From NCBI GenBank assembly GCA_037974335.1, contig CM075760.1, positions 50,920,119-50,984,118 of the forward strand: a stretch of DNA of 64,000 nt, written 5' to 3'. The notes beneath the pieces were generated by a model that was given only the letters and a program-made list of their open reading frames with translations, did not search any database and was not told the DNA's origin. This DNA is from Prionace glauca. Its lineage: Eukaryota > Chordata > Chondrichthyes > Carcharhiniformes > Carcharhinidae. Shown here in pieces: positions 44,045 through 54,344 of this stretch; the stretch's first letter is position 1, and each line of letters begins with the position of its first letter. The position numbers and the translations under genes were made by a program.

Positions 44045-47009
44045 CTATCTATAACCCCCAATCCCATTAAACCCCATATACTCATCCAGAAGTATTTTAA
44101 AAGATCCCAGCGAGTTCGCCTCCACCACCGATGACGGCAGCCGATTCCATTCACTCACCACCCTCTGAGTGAAAGACTTACCCCTAACATCACCTCTGTA
44201 CTTCCCTCCCCGCACCTTAAATCTGTGTCCTCTCGTAGCGACCATTTCAACCCGGGGAAATAGCCTCTGAGAGTCCACCCTATCTATTCCTCTCAACATT
44301 TTATAAACCTCTATCAGGTCGCCTCTCAACCTTCGCCTCTCTAGGGAAAAGAGTCCCAGCTCCCTCAACCTATCTTCATAAGGCATGCCTCCCAGTCCAG
44401 GCAACATCCTTGTAAATCTCCTCTGCACCCTTTCAATAGCTTCTACGTCTTTCCTATAGTGAGGCGACCAGAACTGCGCACAGTACTCCAAATGAGGCCT
44501 GACAAGAATCCTGTAAAGTTGCAGCATTACCTCCCGACTCCTAAACTCAATCCCTCAATTAATGAAGGCCAGTACACCATACGCCTTCTTGACCACCTCC
44601 TCCACCTGCGAGGCCGATTTAAGAGTCCTGTGGACCCGGACCCCGAGATCCTTCTGCTCTTCAACGCTACTAAGACTCCTGCCCTTGATAGTGTACTCGT
44701 TCATCCCGTTGGTTCTGCCGAAATGGACGACTACACATTTATTCGCGTTGAAGTCCATTTGCCACTTCTCCGCCCATTCCTGCATCCTATCTATGTCCTG
44801 CTACAACTTTTGACATCCTTCCAGACCATCCACAACACCACCGACCTTCGTGTCATCAGCGAACCTGCTAACCCATCCCTCCACTTCCTCATCCAGGTCA
44901 TTTATGAAAATGACAAACAGCAAGGGTCCCAGAACAGATCCCTGGGGCACCCCACTGGTGACTGACCTCCATTCCGAAAAAGACCCATCCACAACCACTC
45001 TCTGCCTTCTGCAGGCAAGCCAGTTCTGGATCCACAAGGCCAAAGGCCCTTGGATCCCATGCCCTCTCACCTTCTCAAGAAGTCTTGCATGGGGGACCTT
45101 AGCAAACGCCTTGCTGAAGTCCATGTACACTACGTCCACGGCACTTCCTTCGTCAATGTGTTCAGTCACATTATCGAAGAACTCAACTAGGCTCGTAAGG
45201 CACGACCTGCCGTTGACAAATCCATGTTGACTATTCCTGATCATGTCAAACCTCTCCAAATGCTCGTAAATCTTGTCCCTCAGAAGCCTCTCCATCAGCT
45301 TATCAACCATTGAGGTCAGACTCACCGGGCGGTAATTTCCCGGGCTATCTCTGTTCCCTTTCTTGAAAATAGGGACTACATCTGCAATCCTCCAATCTTC
45401 TGGAATCTCTCCCGTCTCCATTGACGACGCACAGATCATCGCCAGGGGCTCTGCAATCACTTCCCTCGCCTCCCACAGTCCTGGGGTACATCCCATCTGG
45501 TCCCGGCGACTTATCTATTTTGATAGAATTCAAAAGTTCTAACACATCCTCCTCCTTAATGTCCACGTACTCAATCTTTTCCATCTGCTGCAAGTCCATA
45601 GCAAGATCTCCCAGATCAGCTTCCACTGTGAATACTGATGCAAAGTCCTCATTAAGCACCTCCGCCATTTCTTCTGGTTCCACACAGACCTTTCCCCCTT
45701 CACCTTTTATAGGTCCTATCCTCTCCCTTCTCATCCTTTTACCTTTCACATATTTATAGAAGGCCTTGGGATTTTCTTTAATCTTACCCGCCAAGGTCTT
45801 CTCATGACCCCTTCTGGCTCTCCTAATTTCCCTTTTAACCTCCTTTCTACAGTCCTTATACTCTTCAAGATCCTTAACCTCTCCTAGTTCCCTGAACCTT
45901 TTGTACACCTTCCTTTTCATCCTGACTAGGTTCAACACAGCCTTCGTGCACCACGGTTCCCGCGACCTACCAAAACCCCATTGTCTCATCGGAACATTGT
46001 CATGCAGAGCGCCAGACAAACATTCCTTGAATATCCGCCACCTTCCTTCGGTACTTTTCCCTAAGAACGCCTCCTTCCAGTTTATTTGTCCAAGTAACTT
46101 CCTGACTTCTTCGTATCTCCCCTTACTCCAGACAAACACCTTCCTAGCCTGCCTGATCCTATCTCGTTCCAATGCAATTGTGAAGGAGATAGAATTATGG
46201 TCACCATTCCCAAGATGCTCTCCTACCGAGAGATCCATCACCTGCCCTGGTTCATTCGCCAGTACCAGGTCAAGTACAGCCTCTCCCCTCGTAGGCTTGT
46301 CCACATACTGTGTCAGGAAACCTTCCTGAACACACCTAACAAACTCCTCTCCAGCCAAACCCCTTACCCTAGGGATATTCCAGTCGATGTTTGGGAAATT
46401 GAAGTCTCCCATCACGACAACTCTGTTATTAATACATTTCTCCAGAATCTGGTTCCCTATATGCACTTCAACTTCCCTGTCAGTATTGGGCGGCCTATAG
46501 AATACACCCAGCAAAGTTTTCGACCCTTTGCTGTTCGTAACTTCCACCCACAGAGACTCTGTAGAAAGTCCCTCCACGGCATCCTCTTTCTCTGCAGCCA
46601 TGACACTGTCCCTGATTAACAGTGCCACTCCACCACCTCTTCTGCCAGCCTCCCTGTCCTTCCTGAAGCATCTGAAACCTGGCACCTGAAGTACCCAGTC
46701 CTGTCCCTGAGACATCCAAGTCTCCGCAATGGCCACCACATCACATTCCCAAGCAGCTATCCACGCCCTAAGTTCATCTACCTTATTTAGTATACTCCTT
46801 GCATTAAAATATATACACTTCAGCCCCTCAGTCTGGGCATTTCCCTTCTCCACCCCCTGTCTAACCTCCCTCCCATATTGCCTGCGGTCCTCCCCTACCT
46901 TTAAAATATTAAAGTACATGCATTTCAAACCCTGCTCCGCCCCACCCCCACTACGCCGTGCCTTGCATTCCCCATCTATGGCCCCCTCACTTTCACCCCC
47001 TCTACTCAA
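44045..47009 (-). pseudogene. CR1 ORF2: APE endonuclease and reverse transcriptase
   Basis: From ATG 47009: the endonuclease part with YFNARSILNKVDELRAWIA, VVAIAETWMSQGQD, VVVMGDFNFPNIDWN and GNGDHNSISF. Then the linker SREPWCTKAVLNLVRMKRKV, then [39 protein letters not shown] (Ala replaces the usual Asp after AF), [20 protein letters not shown] and FADDTK. The tail is VRPHLEYCAQFWSPHYRKDV and SEWNRLPSSVVEANSL. The frame shifts once near 45480 and has stops near 44801 and 44528. ORF2 starts just past the end of ORF1. Confidence 0.88.
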
Positions 47010-47029
47010 GATCCCACCCCCCCTCCAAA

Positions 47030-47950
47030 TCAGTTTAAACCTCCCCGCATAGCCTTTGCAAATTTACCCCCCAGGATATTGATTCCCCTCTGGTTCAGGT
47101 GTAGACCATCACTCATATAGAGGTCCCACCTTCCCCAGAATGAGCCCCAATTGCTCAAGTACCTGAACCTCTCCCTCCTGCACCATCCCCTCAGCCACGA
47201 ATTCAAACTTTCCCTCTCTCTATTCCTCTCTAAACTATCCCGTGGCACAGGCAAGAGTCCGGATATAACTACTCTTCCAGACTTAGCCTTTAGTTTCCAC
47301 CCCAATTCCATAAATCTTTGCTTAATATCCCCTTCCCTTAATCTCCCTCTGTCATGTGTCCCCACATGAACTATAACTTGGGGTTGATCTCCCTCTCCCC
47401 TAAGAGTCCTGAATACCCTGTCCGATACATCCCGGACCCCAGCCCCAGGTAGGCAACACACCAACCCTGAGTCCTTACCCTTACCTCCGACTCTCCTATC
47501 GGTCCCCTTAACTGTGGAGTCCCCAATCACGAGGCCCAATCTCTTACCCTTAATCACCCGAGGTTTCCCAATAGGCTCACCCCCAGAGACCTGCTCCCTT
47601 TGGCTATCCCCAGTTGATTCCTCCTCAACTGTAGCCTCCAGGACCGAAAACCTATTTTGGAGGGGAACAGCCCCAGGGGATTGTCCCACCACATTCTTCT
47701 TTCCTCTCCTCGTGGCAGTTACCCAAGACTAGTTTCTAGGAGTGACTAACTCTTTATAACTCCTATGAATGTCCACCTCTGCATCCCGAATTTTGCGGAG
47801 CTCCTCTACTTCCACCTCCAACTCCTTTACACGCTCCTCCAAAAGCTGCAATCTAACACACTTCTTACAAGTAAAATCCCCTGAAACACCACTGGAGTCC
47901 CTCACCACATACATCCCACAGGAGATGCAGCACATTGCCTGAACTGCCAT
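47030..47950 (-). pseudogene. CR1 ORF1: zinc-finger/coiled coil plus SGNH esterase
   Basis: From ATG 47950: MAVQAMCCISCGMYVVRDSS with a CxxC...CKKC Cys pattern like the PHD-type finger of CR1 ORF1. A coiled coil follows (LLEERVKELEVEVEELRKIR). After a TAG (around 47729), the same frame continues with LGLVIGDSTVKGTDRRVGGK (GDS block), VCCLPGAGVRDVSDRV, VIVHVGTHDRG (HVGTND-type block with His) and MSDGLHLNQRGINILGGKFA (D-x-x-H catalytic block). This is the PHD/esterase architecture described for CR1-like elements. A single stop separates it from an intact 300-aa frame. Confidence 0.85.
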
Positions 47951-48029
47951 CCCTGAAACAATTACCAGCAGAAAAAATAAAAAATATTAAAAAGAAAACT
48001 TACCCACACTTATAATTTAGGTTAGGTTA

Positions 48030-48160
48030 TAATTTACGTGAACAGGGTGGAAATAGAGGGATATGGTCCCTGGAAAGGTTTACTTCAGTCGGGCGGCATG
48101 GCCGGTGCAGAGCGGGAGGGCCGAAGGGCCTGTTCCTGTGCTGTAATTTTCTTTGTACAA
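48030..48160 (+). repeat. LINE 3' tail
   Basis: ATAGAGGGATATGGTCCCTG, GGCGGCATGGCCGGTGCAGA and AGGGCCGAAGGGCCTGTTCC, then GCTGTAATTTTCTTTGT. It is 5' truncated, in plus orientation, directly beyond the 5' end of the CR1 at 43968-47990. Confidence 0.75.
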
Positions 48161-48164
48161 TGAT

Positions 48165-49115
48165 ATTCCTATTTTGCAACGGTGCAGATATAGTAGCTCC
48201 TTCTTTCAACAGTAATGAGTTTATAGACGGAGGTAACTTAGTTAATCACCATCTAAAACATGTCTAATAGTAGCGTGTGCTGAAAAAGACAGACACGTTT
48301 GATGTTGTAACTTTTTAAAAAAGATTTGCCTTCATAATAGAGAAATGGCTGAAAAAATATTCACAGTGACGAGCAATTTCATTAAGCTTTCTCATGCCGA
48401 ATAAGGGAAAATTGCTTGATTTCAGTTTGTTGCTCAACATTATCCGAACCGCGATGTTAAAGACATGTTATCATTTCATTGACTTCACCCTCAAATGCGC
48501 TCGGTGAAATAAGAAACGCATTTTTTGACGCGCTGACAGGAAAGTTCGCTTTTGACGCCGAGAACATATTGCCATCTAGTTCAGTCGACAACAGAATTTA
48601 ATGGGTTTATAGGTGCAGACTAATGTGGTTAATCACCATCTGAAATATCTGATAGCAGTGTGTGCTGAAAAAGACAGATACTAGTGATACTGTTAATGAA
48701 CTAGGGGAAATGGCGCACATTTCACAGACGATTTTTTAAATCGTTTTTCATCAGTAAGAAACAGGAAAAACCATTCAGACAGATGAGGGAATCGAGTCTC
48801 AGTGCGGATCTACTGGACTTTCCTGTAACGGGCCGGATTTATGCGCCTGAATGTTTCAATCCCATAATAAAAATGGTGGTCAGTTCCCTTGCCTCCCGTT
48901 GAATTCCTCCCTGTGATGACAGATAGATTCATTTTACCTCCATAGGAGAAAGGGAATAACCAACACACTGCAGCAGTGCTGCGGGATCAACGGAAATAAA
49001 GAGACCTGTGTGGAATTGTAAACAGTGCGGTCATGCTGCAGTTCTGGAATAGGTTTTACAGAAATAGAATTATGGTCAGTGACATACTAAGTTAGAATGC
49101 ATTTAACAGCTACTG
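48165..49115. other. Intergenic stretch with an internal partial duplication
   Basis: AATCACCATCTAAAACATGT and TGTGCTGAAAAAGACAGACA near 48245-48297 recur near 48630-48680 (AATCACCATCTGAAATATCT, TGTGCTGAAAAAGACAGATA). This shows a diverged local duplicate spaced by about 385 bp. No gene recognised. Confidence 0.5.
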
Positions 49116-49120
49116 TCTTA

Positions 49121-49194
49121 GTCGCTGTGGCGCAATGGGTCAGCGCGTTCGGCTATGAACCGAAAGGTTGGTGGTTCAAGACCACCCAGAGACG
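49121..49194 (+). tRNA. tRNA gene with ATG anticodon
   Basis: It folds fully: acceptor GTCGCTG/CAGAGAC (6 of 7 pairs), D stem GCGC/GCGC with a 9-nt loop, anticodon stem TTCGG/CCGAA (5 pairs), loop CTATGAA with T33, variable AGGTT, T stem GGTGG/CCACC with TTCAAGA, discriminator G. The anticodon at 49155-49157 is ATG. The acceptor, D arm and discriminator resemble vertebrate tRNA-Arg(TCT), but the anticodon arm differs completely. A TTTT terminator follows at about 49203. ATG would read His CAU, yet no His-type features are present, so the amino acid is unclear. A SINE head is less likely because no SINE body follows. Confidence 0.75.
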
Positions 49195-49199
49195 GGATT

Positions 49200-49795
49200 C
49201 CACTATTTTCTCACCGTCAGCATTCACGGGTAAACAGTGGCCAGTTGGCAATGGGTCCGTGGGTGCCAATAAAAAAAACTCTCAATTGTTACCAGCTGGA
49301 CTGTTATCTGGTATTACCAACATTATTTAATGACTATTGATTTCAAACATATCAAATTTAACAATATATGTTCCATTACACCAATAAACTTTAAAAAAAA
49401 TGCAATTGAAACACGAACTTGAGGCTGAGCATTTGTTCCAATTCCATATCCTTGCTTCCATTCATTCCGGATATTCACCAGCCTTCGAGTGAAGCAATTT
49501 CTCCTCATCACAGTCCTAAATCATCAGCACCTTATCCTGAGATTGTGTTCCCTGTGCTTCAGATTCCCAGATCAGGGACAATAGTATCTCAGTATCCACC
49601 CTTTCAAATTCATAGCATCATAAAAGCCCTGCTGTGTGTTGTCTCAGCCGATCCCGGATTGAATTGGGTGACAGTTTGATTTGAGGTTAATGTGGTTTCC
49701 TCTGGGTTGTGTCTGAGCGGCTGACAGCGCCGCTGCTCAATCTGACTGTTACTTTCTGCGATTCTCCACACAAACCGCAACAGACTGGAGCACCC
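49200..49795. other. Intergenic stretch with LINE-like traces
   Basis: 49440-49640 contains GATATTCACCAGCCTTCGAG, GAAGCAATTTCTCCTCATCA and TATCCACCCTTTCAAA, which look like a minus-strand CR1-type ORF2 C-terminus/3' fragment. No gene. Confidence 0.4.
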
Positions 49796-49812
49796 AATGT
49801 TAGCTGTAAAGC

Positions 49813-50419
49813 AGTTTTTGTACGGGGCTGAGACTGATTTCTATCACTGTGAGACTGAGAGCGCAGTAATAGCGGCCAGAGTCAATCAGCTGCAGGCTCG
49901 AGATGGTTAAAGTAGTTAATTTAGCCGAGGTCTGGAGATCAGCAGAGAAATTGGGTCCAAAACCTTCCCCTCTCTCTTCTTGTGTATCCCACGATCTTTT
50001 CCATATAATGAACTGCAAATCCTTCCGTGGCTGCTGTCTGTACCAATATCAGAAATAGTTGCTTGCTGTAGTGCTGTAGGTACATCGGATAGTCACCGTT
50101 TCACCTTCTCTCCCCTCTAAAGACTGCGGCTGAGAAACAAAATCTCCACCACTCGGATCTGTAACGTGTTCAAGAAGAAGAAAAAAATGTAAGTGTTGGA
50201 CGTGGTGCTGAAATAATATTAACACTTTATATTCAGCGCGACATAACTGGAGTTATGAAATAAAAACAAATGACGGTGGAAATACACAGCAGGGTCAAGA
50301 ACCACCACTGGGGAGAAGCAGAGCTAAAGGTTCAGATCGCGATAACATTTAACCAGATTGGAGTCATCCTTACTGATAAGAAACAGCCCGAACACAATGC
50401 AGACAGTGAGGAACTCCAT
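49813..50419 (-). pseudogene. TCR V segment with one stop codon
   Basis: The leader exon is 50419-50374 (MEFLTVCIVFGLFLI plus one A, donor GTAAGG). The V exon is 50158-49852, after acceptor ACACGTTACAG: NPSGGDFVSQPQSLEGREGE, first Cys in VTIRCTYSTT, then a TGA (50049-50051) at SNYF-stop-YWYRQQ, LQFIIWKRSWDTQEERGE, FSADLQTSAKLTTLTISSLQ, second Cys in DSGRYYCALS. The RSS is good: CACAGTG 49845-49851, 23 bp, ACAAAAACT 49813-49821. Leader, splice sites and RSS are intact, so this single stop in CDR1 is the only visible lesion. Same subgroup as the V relics at 12910 and 25262. Confidence 0.87.
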
Positions 50420-50682
50420 GGCGGCTGCAGAGCCCGGGCTGTGACTAACCTTTAAAACCCCAAGCACTGCCGGAACAGAATCTGATTTTAACGTCACTTT
50501 CTGATCTCAAAGTTCCCGTCCAATCAACAATTTACAATCTACCCGTCATAGATTGAGATAAGGTTTCAATGAGTTTCAGTGATCAGCTGAAACTCTTTGA
50601 CCTTCACTATTACATATCTGAGACTCAGTGACTGAGTGGGTACAGTGTGTGGTGAGAGGGAAGAATCAGCTTCACTGACAAG

Positions 50683-50770
50683 GCCATAAGAGATAGGAGC
50701 AGAATTAAACCATTCGGCCCATTCGTGTCCATTCCACCATTCAATCATGGCCGATATGTTTAAAATCCCC
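50683..50770 (-). repeat. CR1-type tail, diverged
   Basis: CCATAAGAGATAGGAGCAGA, ATTCGGCCCATTCGTGT and TTCAATCATGGCCGATATG on the plus strand are the reverse of the CR1 tail signature. Terminal region only. Confidence 0.6.
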
Positions 50771-50774
50771 GCAG

Positions 50775-51290
50775 AATCAGACAACCCCTACAGTGCACAA
50801 GGAGGCCATCCGGCCCATCTAGTCTGAACCGGCCACAATTCTGAACCGAACACTCCAAGGATGTTGATTGGGTTGATTAGCTACGGTAAATTGCTCCTTA
50901 ATGTCGGGGGATTAGAAGGTAAAAGTATGGGGTTGCGGGGAGAACACAGGGCCTGGGTGGGATTGTTGTCGGTGTAGACTCGATGGGTCAAATGTCCTCC
51001 TCCTGCACTGTAGGGATTGTATTCTATGATTCAATCCCACTCAGGCCCATTATTGTAACGCCACATATTTACCATGCCATCCCCCTGACACTAGGGTCAA
51101 TTTGTCATGGGCAATCAATCTAACCCGCGTATGGTTGGACTGTGGGAGGAAACAGGAACATCCGGAGGAGACCCACACAGACACGGGGAGAACGTGCAGA
51201 CTCCACACATTCACCCGAGGCTGAAATCGAACCGGGTCCCTGGCGCTATGGGGCAGCAGTGGTAATCATTGTGCCATAATGCCGCTCCTG
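50775..51290. repeat. Two SINE pieces in opposite orientation
   Basis: 50860-51040 (+) carries GGGGTTGCGGGGAGAACACA, GGGCCTGGGTGGGATTGTTG and TGCACTGTAGGGATT (SINE 3' half). 51050-51290 (-) carries CCCCTGACACTAGGGTCAAT, CTGTGGGAGGAAACAGGAAC and GAAATCGAACCGGGTCCCTG (reverse of head plus body, B box near 51225). One copy inserted into or beside the other. Confidence 0.7.
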
Positions 51291-51389
51291 TGGGATTTCT
51301 CGACCCCAATTTCGTACTCCGACCCCATAATCTTTGGTCCGTTTCCCAAGCAGAAATCCATCTATCTCTGACTTAAACATAATGATGCC

Positions 51390-52620
51390 CTCTATTTCTA
51401 AGATATTCATGGCTGATTATCTCTTTTTCTACAGTCGTTCCTTATCACTGGTATATACTTTTGCTGAGCAGTGTGAAAGATCGCTTTGAAAGTCCTCCAC
51501 TGTTCCTCAATTGTCCCACTATAAAGTTTTTGTTCCCAGTCTACCTTCACCAATTCCTCCCTCTTCCCTTTGTCGTCTCCTTGTTTGAGCAATAAAATAG
51601 TGGTTTTGGATTTAACCTTCTCATGCTTCATCTGTATTTTAAATTCAACCGTAATGAGATCACTTCTTCCAAGAGGATCCCTAACTGCAAGATTATTTAC
51701 ATCTCATCTTTATTCCATCTCATTTACAGGACCAGATCTAGGATAGATTGCTCCCTTGTAGGTTCCATTGAATACTGTTCAAGGAAGCTATTGCAGATCC
51801 AGTCTATGAACGCCTCCTCGTGGCTGCCTTGACTGACCTGGTTTGACCAATTGATATTTAGATTAAAGTCCCCCATGATAAGTGCTGTACCATTTTTACA
51901 TGCATCAGTTATTTCTTCGTTTAATACTCGCCCCACTATGATGTCATCATTTGGCAGCGTATAGACTACGCCTAGCAATGACCTTTTCTCTTCACTATTT
52001 CTAATCTCCACACAAATGGATTCAATATTTTCTCCATAAAACCCATGTTATTTCTCACTACTGCCCTGATATCATTCTTAAAATTCAGGTACAGCACCTC
52101 ATTTACCTTTCTGTCGGTCCCTTTGAACAGCCTGAATCCCCTGGATATTTAACTCCCAGTTGTGACCATCCTGCAACCACGCCTCTGTAATGGCCAACAA
52201 ATCATACTTGTTCGCAATGATTTGCGCTGTCAACTCACTTACCTTGTTTCGAATACTACGAGCATTCAGATAAAGTGGCTTTATACTAGTTTTTATAGTT
52301 TCTTTTTGAATTCTAACACTTCCATTAATAACATCTCCTGAGTTCTCCTTCCTCTTAACCTTGTTCCTGATTATTGACGTAGTTGGATCATTGTCCCCAC
52401 ATTTTGTCCTTTCTCCCTCCTTCTCGGATTCCTTACATAGGTTCCCGTCCTCCTGACTGACTGCCCAGTGTTTTCAGGGATTATCCCACTCTCCTTTTTA
52501 TAATTCAGCTGGAAAATTAACAACCTCATATCCTCTGCCAGCAATCCCATATCCAAGGAGTATTGAAAGATTATCGTCAGCAAACCCACTATTTCCACTA
52601 TTTCTGCCCTCAGTGACCAT
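51390..52620 (-). repeat. Old LINE ORF2 endonuclease region
   Basis: Minus-strand pieces: SLLGVVYTLPNDDIIVGRVL, ALIMGDFNLNINWSNQVSQG, EAFIDWICNSFLEQYSMEPT, ILDLVL and a later WRTFKAIFHTAQQKYIPVIR. The order matches the APE-type endonuclease and linker of the CR1 ORF2 at 45.3-47.0 kb (VVVMGDFNFPNIDWN, FLTQYVDKPTRG), but the sequence is much more diverged and broken. Confidence 0.75.
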
Positions 52621-52805
52621 CATATATCCCACACCAGTGAAGAAATATTTGATTGTGATATAAAATGTTTTGGATTGAAATGTGTTAACTGAACTTGTTT
52701 GTTCTGTGACTGTAATTAATGTCAGTCTCCATGGATCCCAAATGTGCCACTGGAGGGTTTCCCTTTTTCATTAATAAGGGCCTCCTTTCAGAGTGATACC
52801 CCATA

Positions 52806-53217
52806 ATGTTAGCAGCAGGATCAACTCTGGTACTGACAGGAACCAACCGTTCCAGAAAGAGGGGGAAGTACGATCGGAGTCTGAGAACAAGAGACTGGAA
52901 TCTTCCAACAGTGTATCAGAATCTGAGAACAAGAGGTTGGAAGCTTCCAATAATGGATCAGAATCTGAGAACAATGGATTGGAATGTTACAACAATGGAT
53001 CAGAATCTCAGAACCATAGAACGGAATGTTACAACAGTGAATCAGAATCTGAGAATAAAAGATTGGAATGTCCCACTAATGGACAGGGGTTTATCCCAGG
53101 CACTGTTATATCTTTCTGAATATAGTGATTGGCTGTCCTTAGCACTGCGGATCTACTTTATACTTCACATTATTCAAGCAGGTTACTATCCCACCCTGGC
53201 TATTGTTGGTGTCCCTT
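52806..53217 (+). CDS. Possible first exon of another GPR139-like receptor
   Basis: The frame ends SLALRIYFILHIIQAGYYPT then LAIVGVP plus one T, followed by a consensus donor GTAAGT at 53218-53223. The YYP-x-LA-x-x-GVP motif and phase-1 split are those of exon 1 at 42588 and 28141. The frame extends upstream without a stop, through a five-unit 42-bp minisatellite, to ATG 52806. That would give an unusual repeated N-terminus with two NVT sequons. A shorter start at MDRGLSQALLYLSEYSDWL (near 53090) is more in line with the family. No exon 2 was found in the remaining 10.8 kb. Confidence 0.55.
52880..53089 (+). repeat. 42-bp minisatellite, five units
   Basis: Units begin TCTGAGAA at 52880, 52922, 52964, 53006 and 53048. 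Each is exactly 42 bp (14 codons), with units differing by several bases. Because 42 is a multiple of three, the repeat keeps more than one frame open. Confidence 0.9.
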
Positions 53218-53404
53218 GTAAGTATCCCCTATCTCTTATTTATTGGGCAAACTATTTAACTTCATGTCTATTCTTGCCGTTTACTTTGTTGAAGATGGAA
53301 GCCATTGTTTTCTGTTCCCATCACAAACTCTGTTCCCGGCCCACCTGACTTCACTGCCACCCCCCAGCCCATATCGGATTTGGGATGAGCCCATACACAT
53401 GATT

Positions 53405-53745
53405 TTAGGTGGCATGGTGGCAGAGTGGTTAGCAGTGTTGCCTCGCAGAGCAGGGACACGTGTTCGATTCCCAGTTTGGGTCATTGTCTGTGTGCAGATT
53501 GCATGCTCTCCCCGTGTCTGCGTGAGTCTCCTCCAGTTTCGTCCCACATTCCAAGGATATGCGTGTTAGGTACACTGGCTGTGCAAATTTCTCCCTTACT
53601 TTCCCAGGATTCGTAGGTTAGAGGGATTAGCGGGATAGATAAGAGGGGTTACTGGGAAACGGCCTGGGTGGAATTCTGGGCCTGCAGACTCGATGGGCTG
53701 AATGGCCTCCTTCTGCACTGTAGGATTTTATGATTTCTATCTGTA
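53405..53745 (+). repeat. Full-length tRNA-derived SINE
   Basis: The tRNA-like head GGTGGCAGAGTGGTTAGCAG carries the A box, and GTGTTCGATTCCCAG (53460-53474) the B box. The body follows (GTGTCTGCGTGAGTCTCCTC, ATGCGTGTTAGGTACACTGG), then the tail TCGATGGGCTGAATGGCCTC and TGCACTGTAGGATTTTATGA. It appears complete from head to tail. Confidence 0.85.
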
Positions 53746-53749
53746 AGCC

Positions 53750-54340
53750 TTTTGATTTGAAGGGATTTCTGTCCCCATGTTCTCTCCATCTCCAATCCAG
53801 TTCACAGCCATCTCCACCACAGTAGACATTTCCATCTCTGCATCAGACCAGCTACTGAATAAATCCTTGCCTGTATCATAGGTAAATCCCGACTAGATTA
53901 TTCCACCGTTCACATAGCTCTTGTTACAATGCTGCAAAAACATCACATCATCTGAAATCCTGTTTCCCATCCCCTAACTCTCACGGTGCTGCATTCACCC
54001 ATTATCACTGTCCCACATCTGTCCCCGTTCTGGCAGAAGCTCCATTTTAATATTCTCATTATTAAGTTTGGATCCTTCCATGGTCTCACTCCATCAATTA
54101 ATCTAATTTCCCTGCCCATTTCCCATATCCCTGTAAAAGGATCCCATTCAGTTACTTATCCAATTCCCTCTTTAAAGTCAATATGTTTCACTCTCTATCT
54201 CTCCCTGCCGATGGAGCCGGATTTATAATACTTAAAACCACAAAACAGTGCGGGGCATGCAGTTATTTATTGCCTAAAATAAAATCTCTTGGACAGAAGT
54301 TTGAGAACAGGAAACAAGACGCAGGAATAAATGGGCCAAA
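53750..54340. other. Intergenic stretch with LINE-like fragments
   Basis: Words such as TTTAAGTTTGGATCCTTCC are diverged. A minus-strand LINE origin is likely but cannot be shown at the protein level. Confidence 0.3.
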
Positions 54341-54344
54341 GAAT

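Larger units (their letters stand above)
43968..47990 (-). mobile_element. Nearly complete CR1 LINE
   Basis: The element is on the minus strand, with ORF1 at 47950-47030, ORF2 at about 47009-44045, and a 3' end with GTGTTCTATGTTCTA octamers at 43968. ORF1 has one stop; ORF2 has a frame change near 45480 and two in-frame stops, so it is dead but recent-looking. It is the only copy in the window that retains both ORFs. The 3' end sits directly against another LINE fragment. Confidence 0.9.

Noticed and set aside
45421-47052. Several plus-strand frames over 100 codons
   Set aside because: Antisense shadows of the CR1 ORF2/ORF1 on the minus strand.
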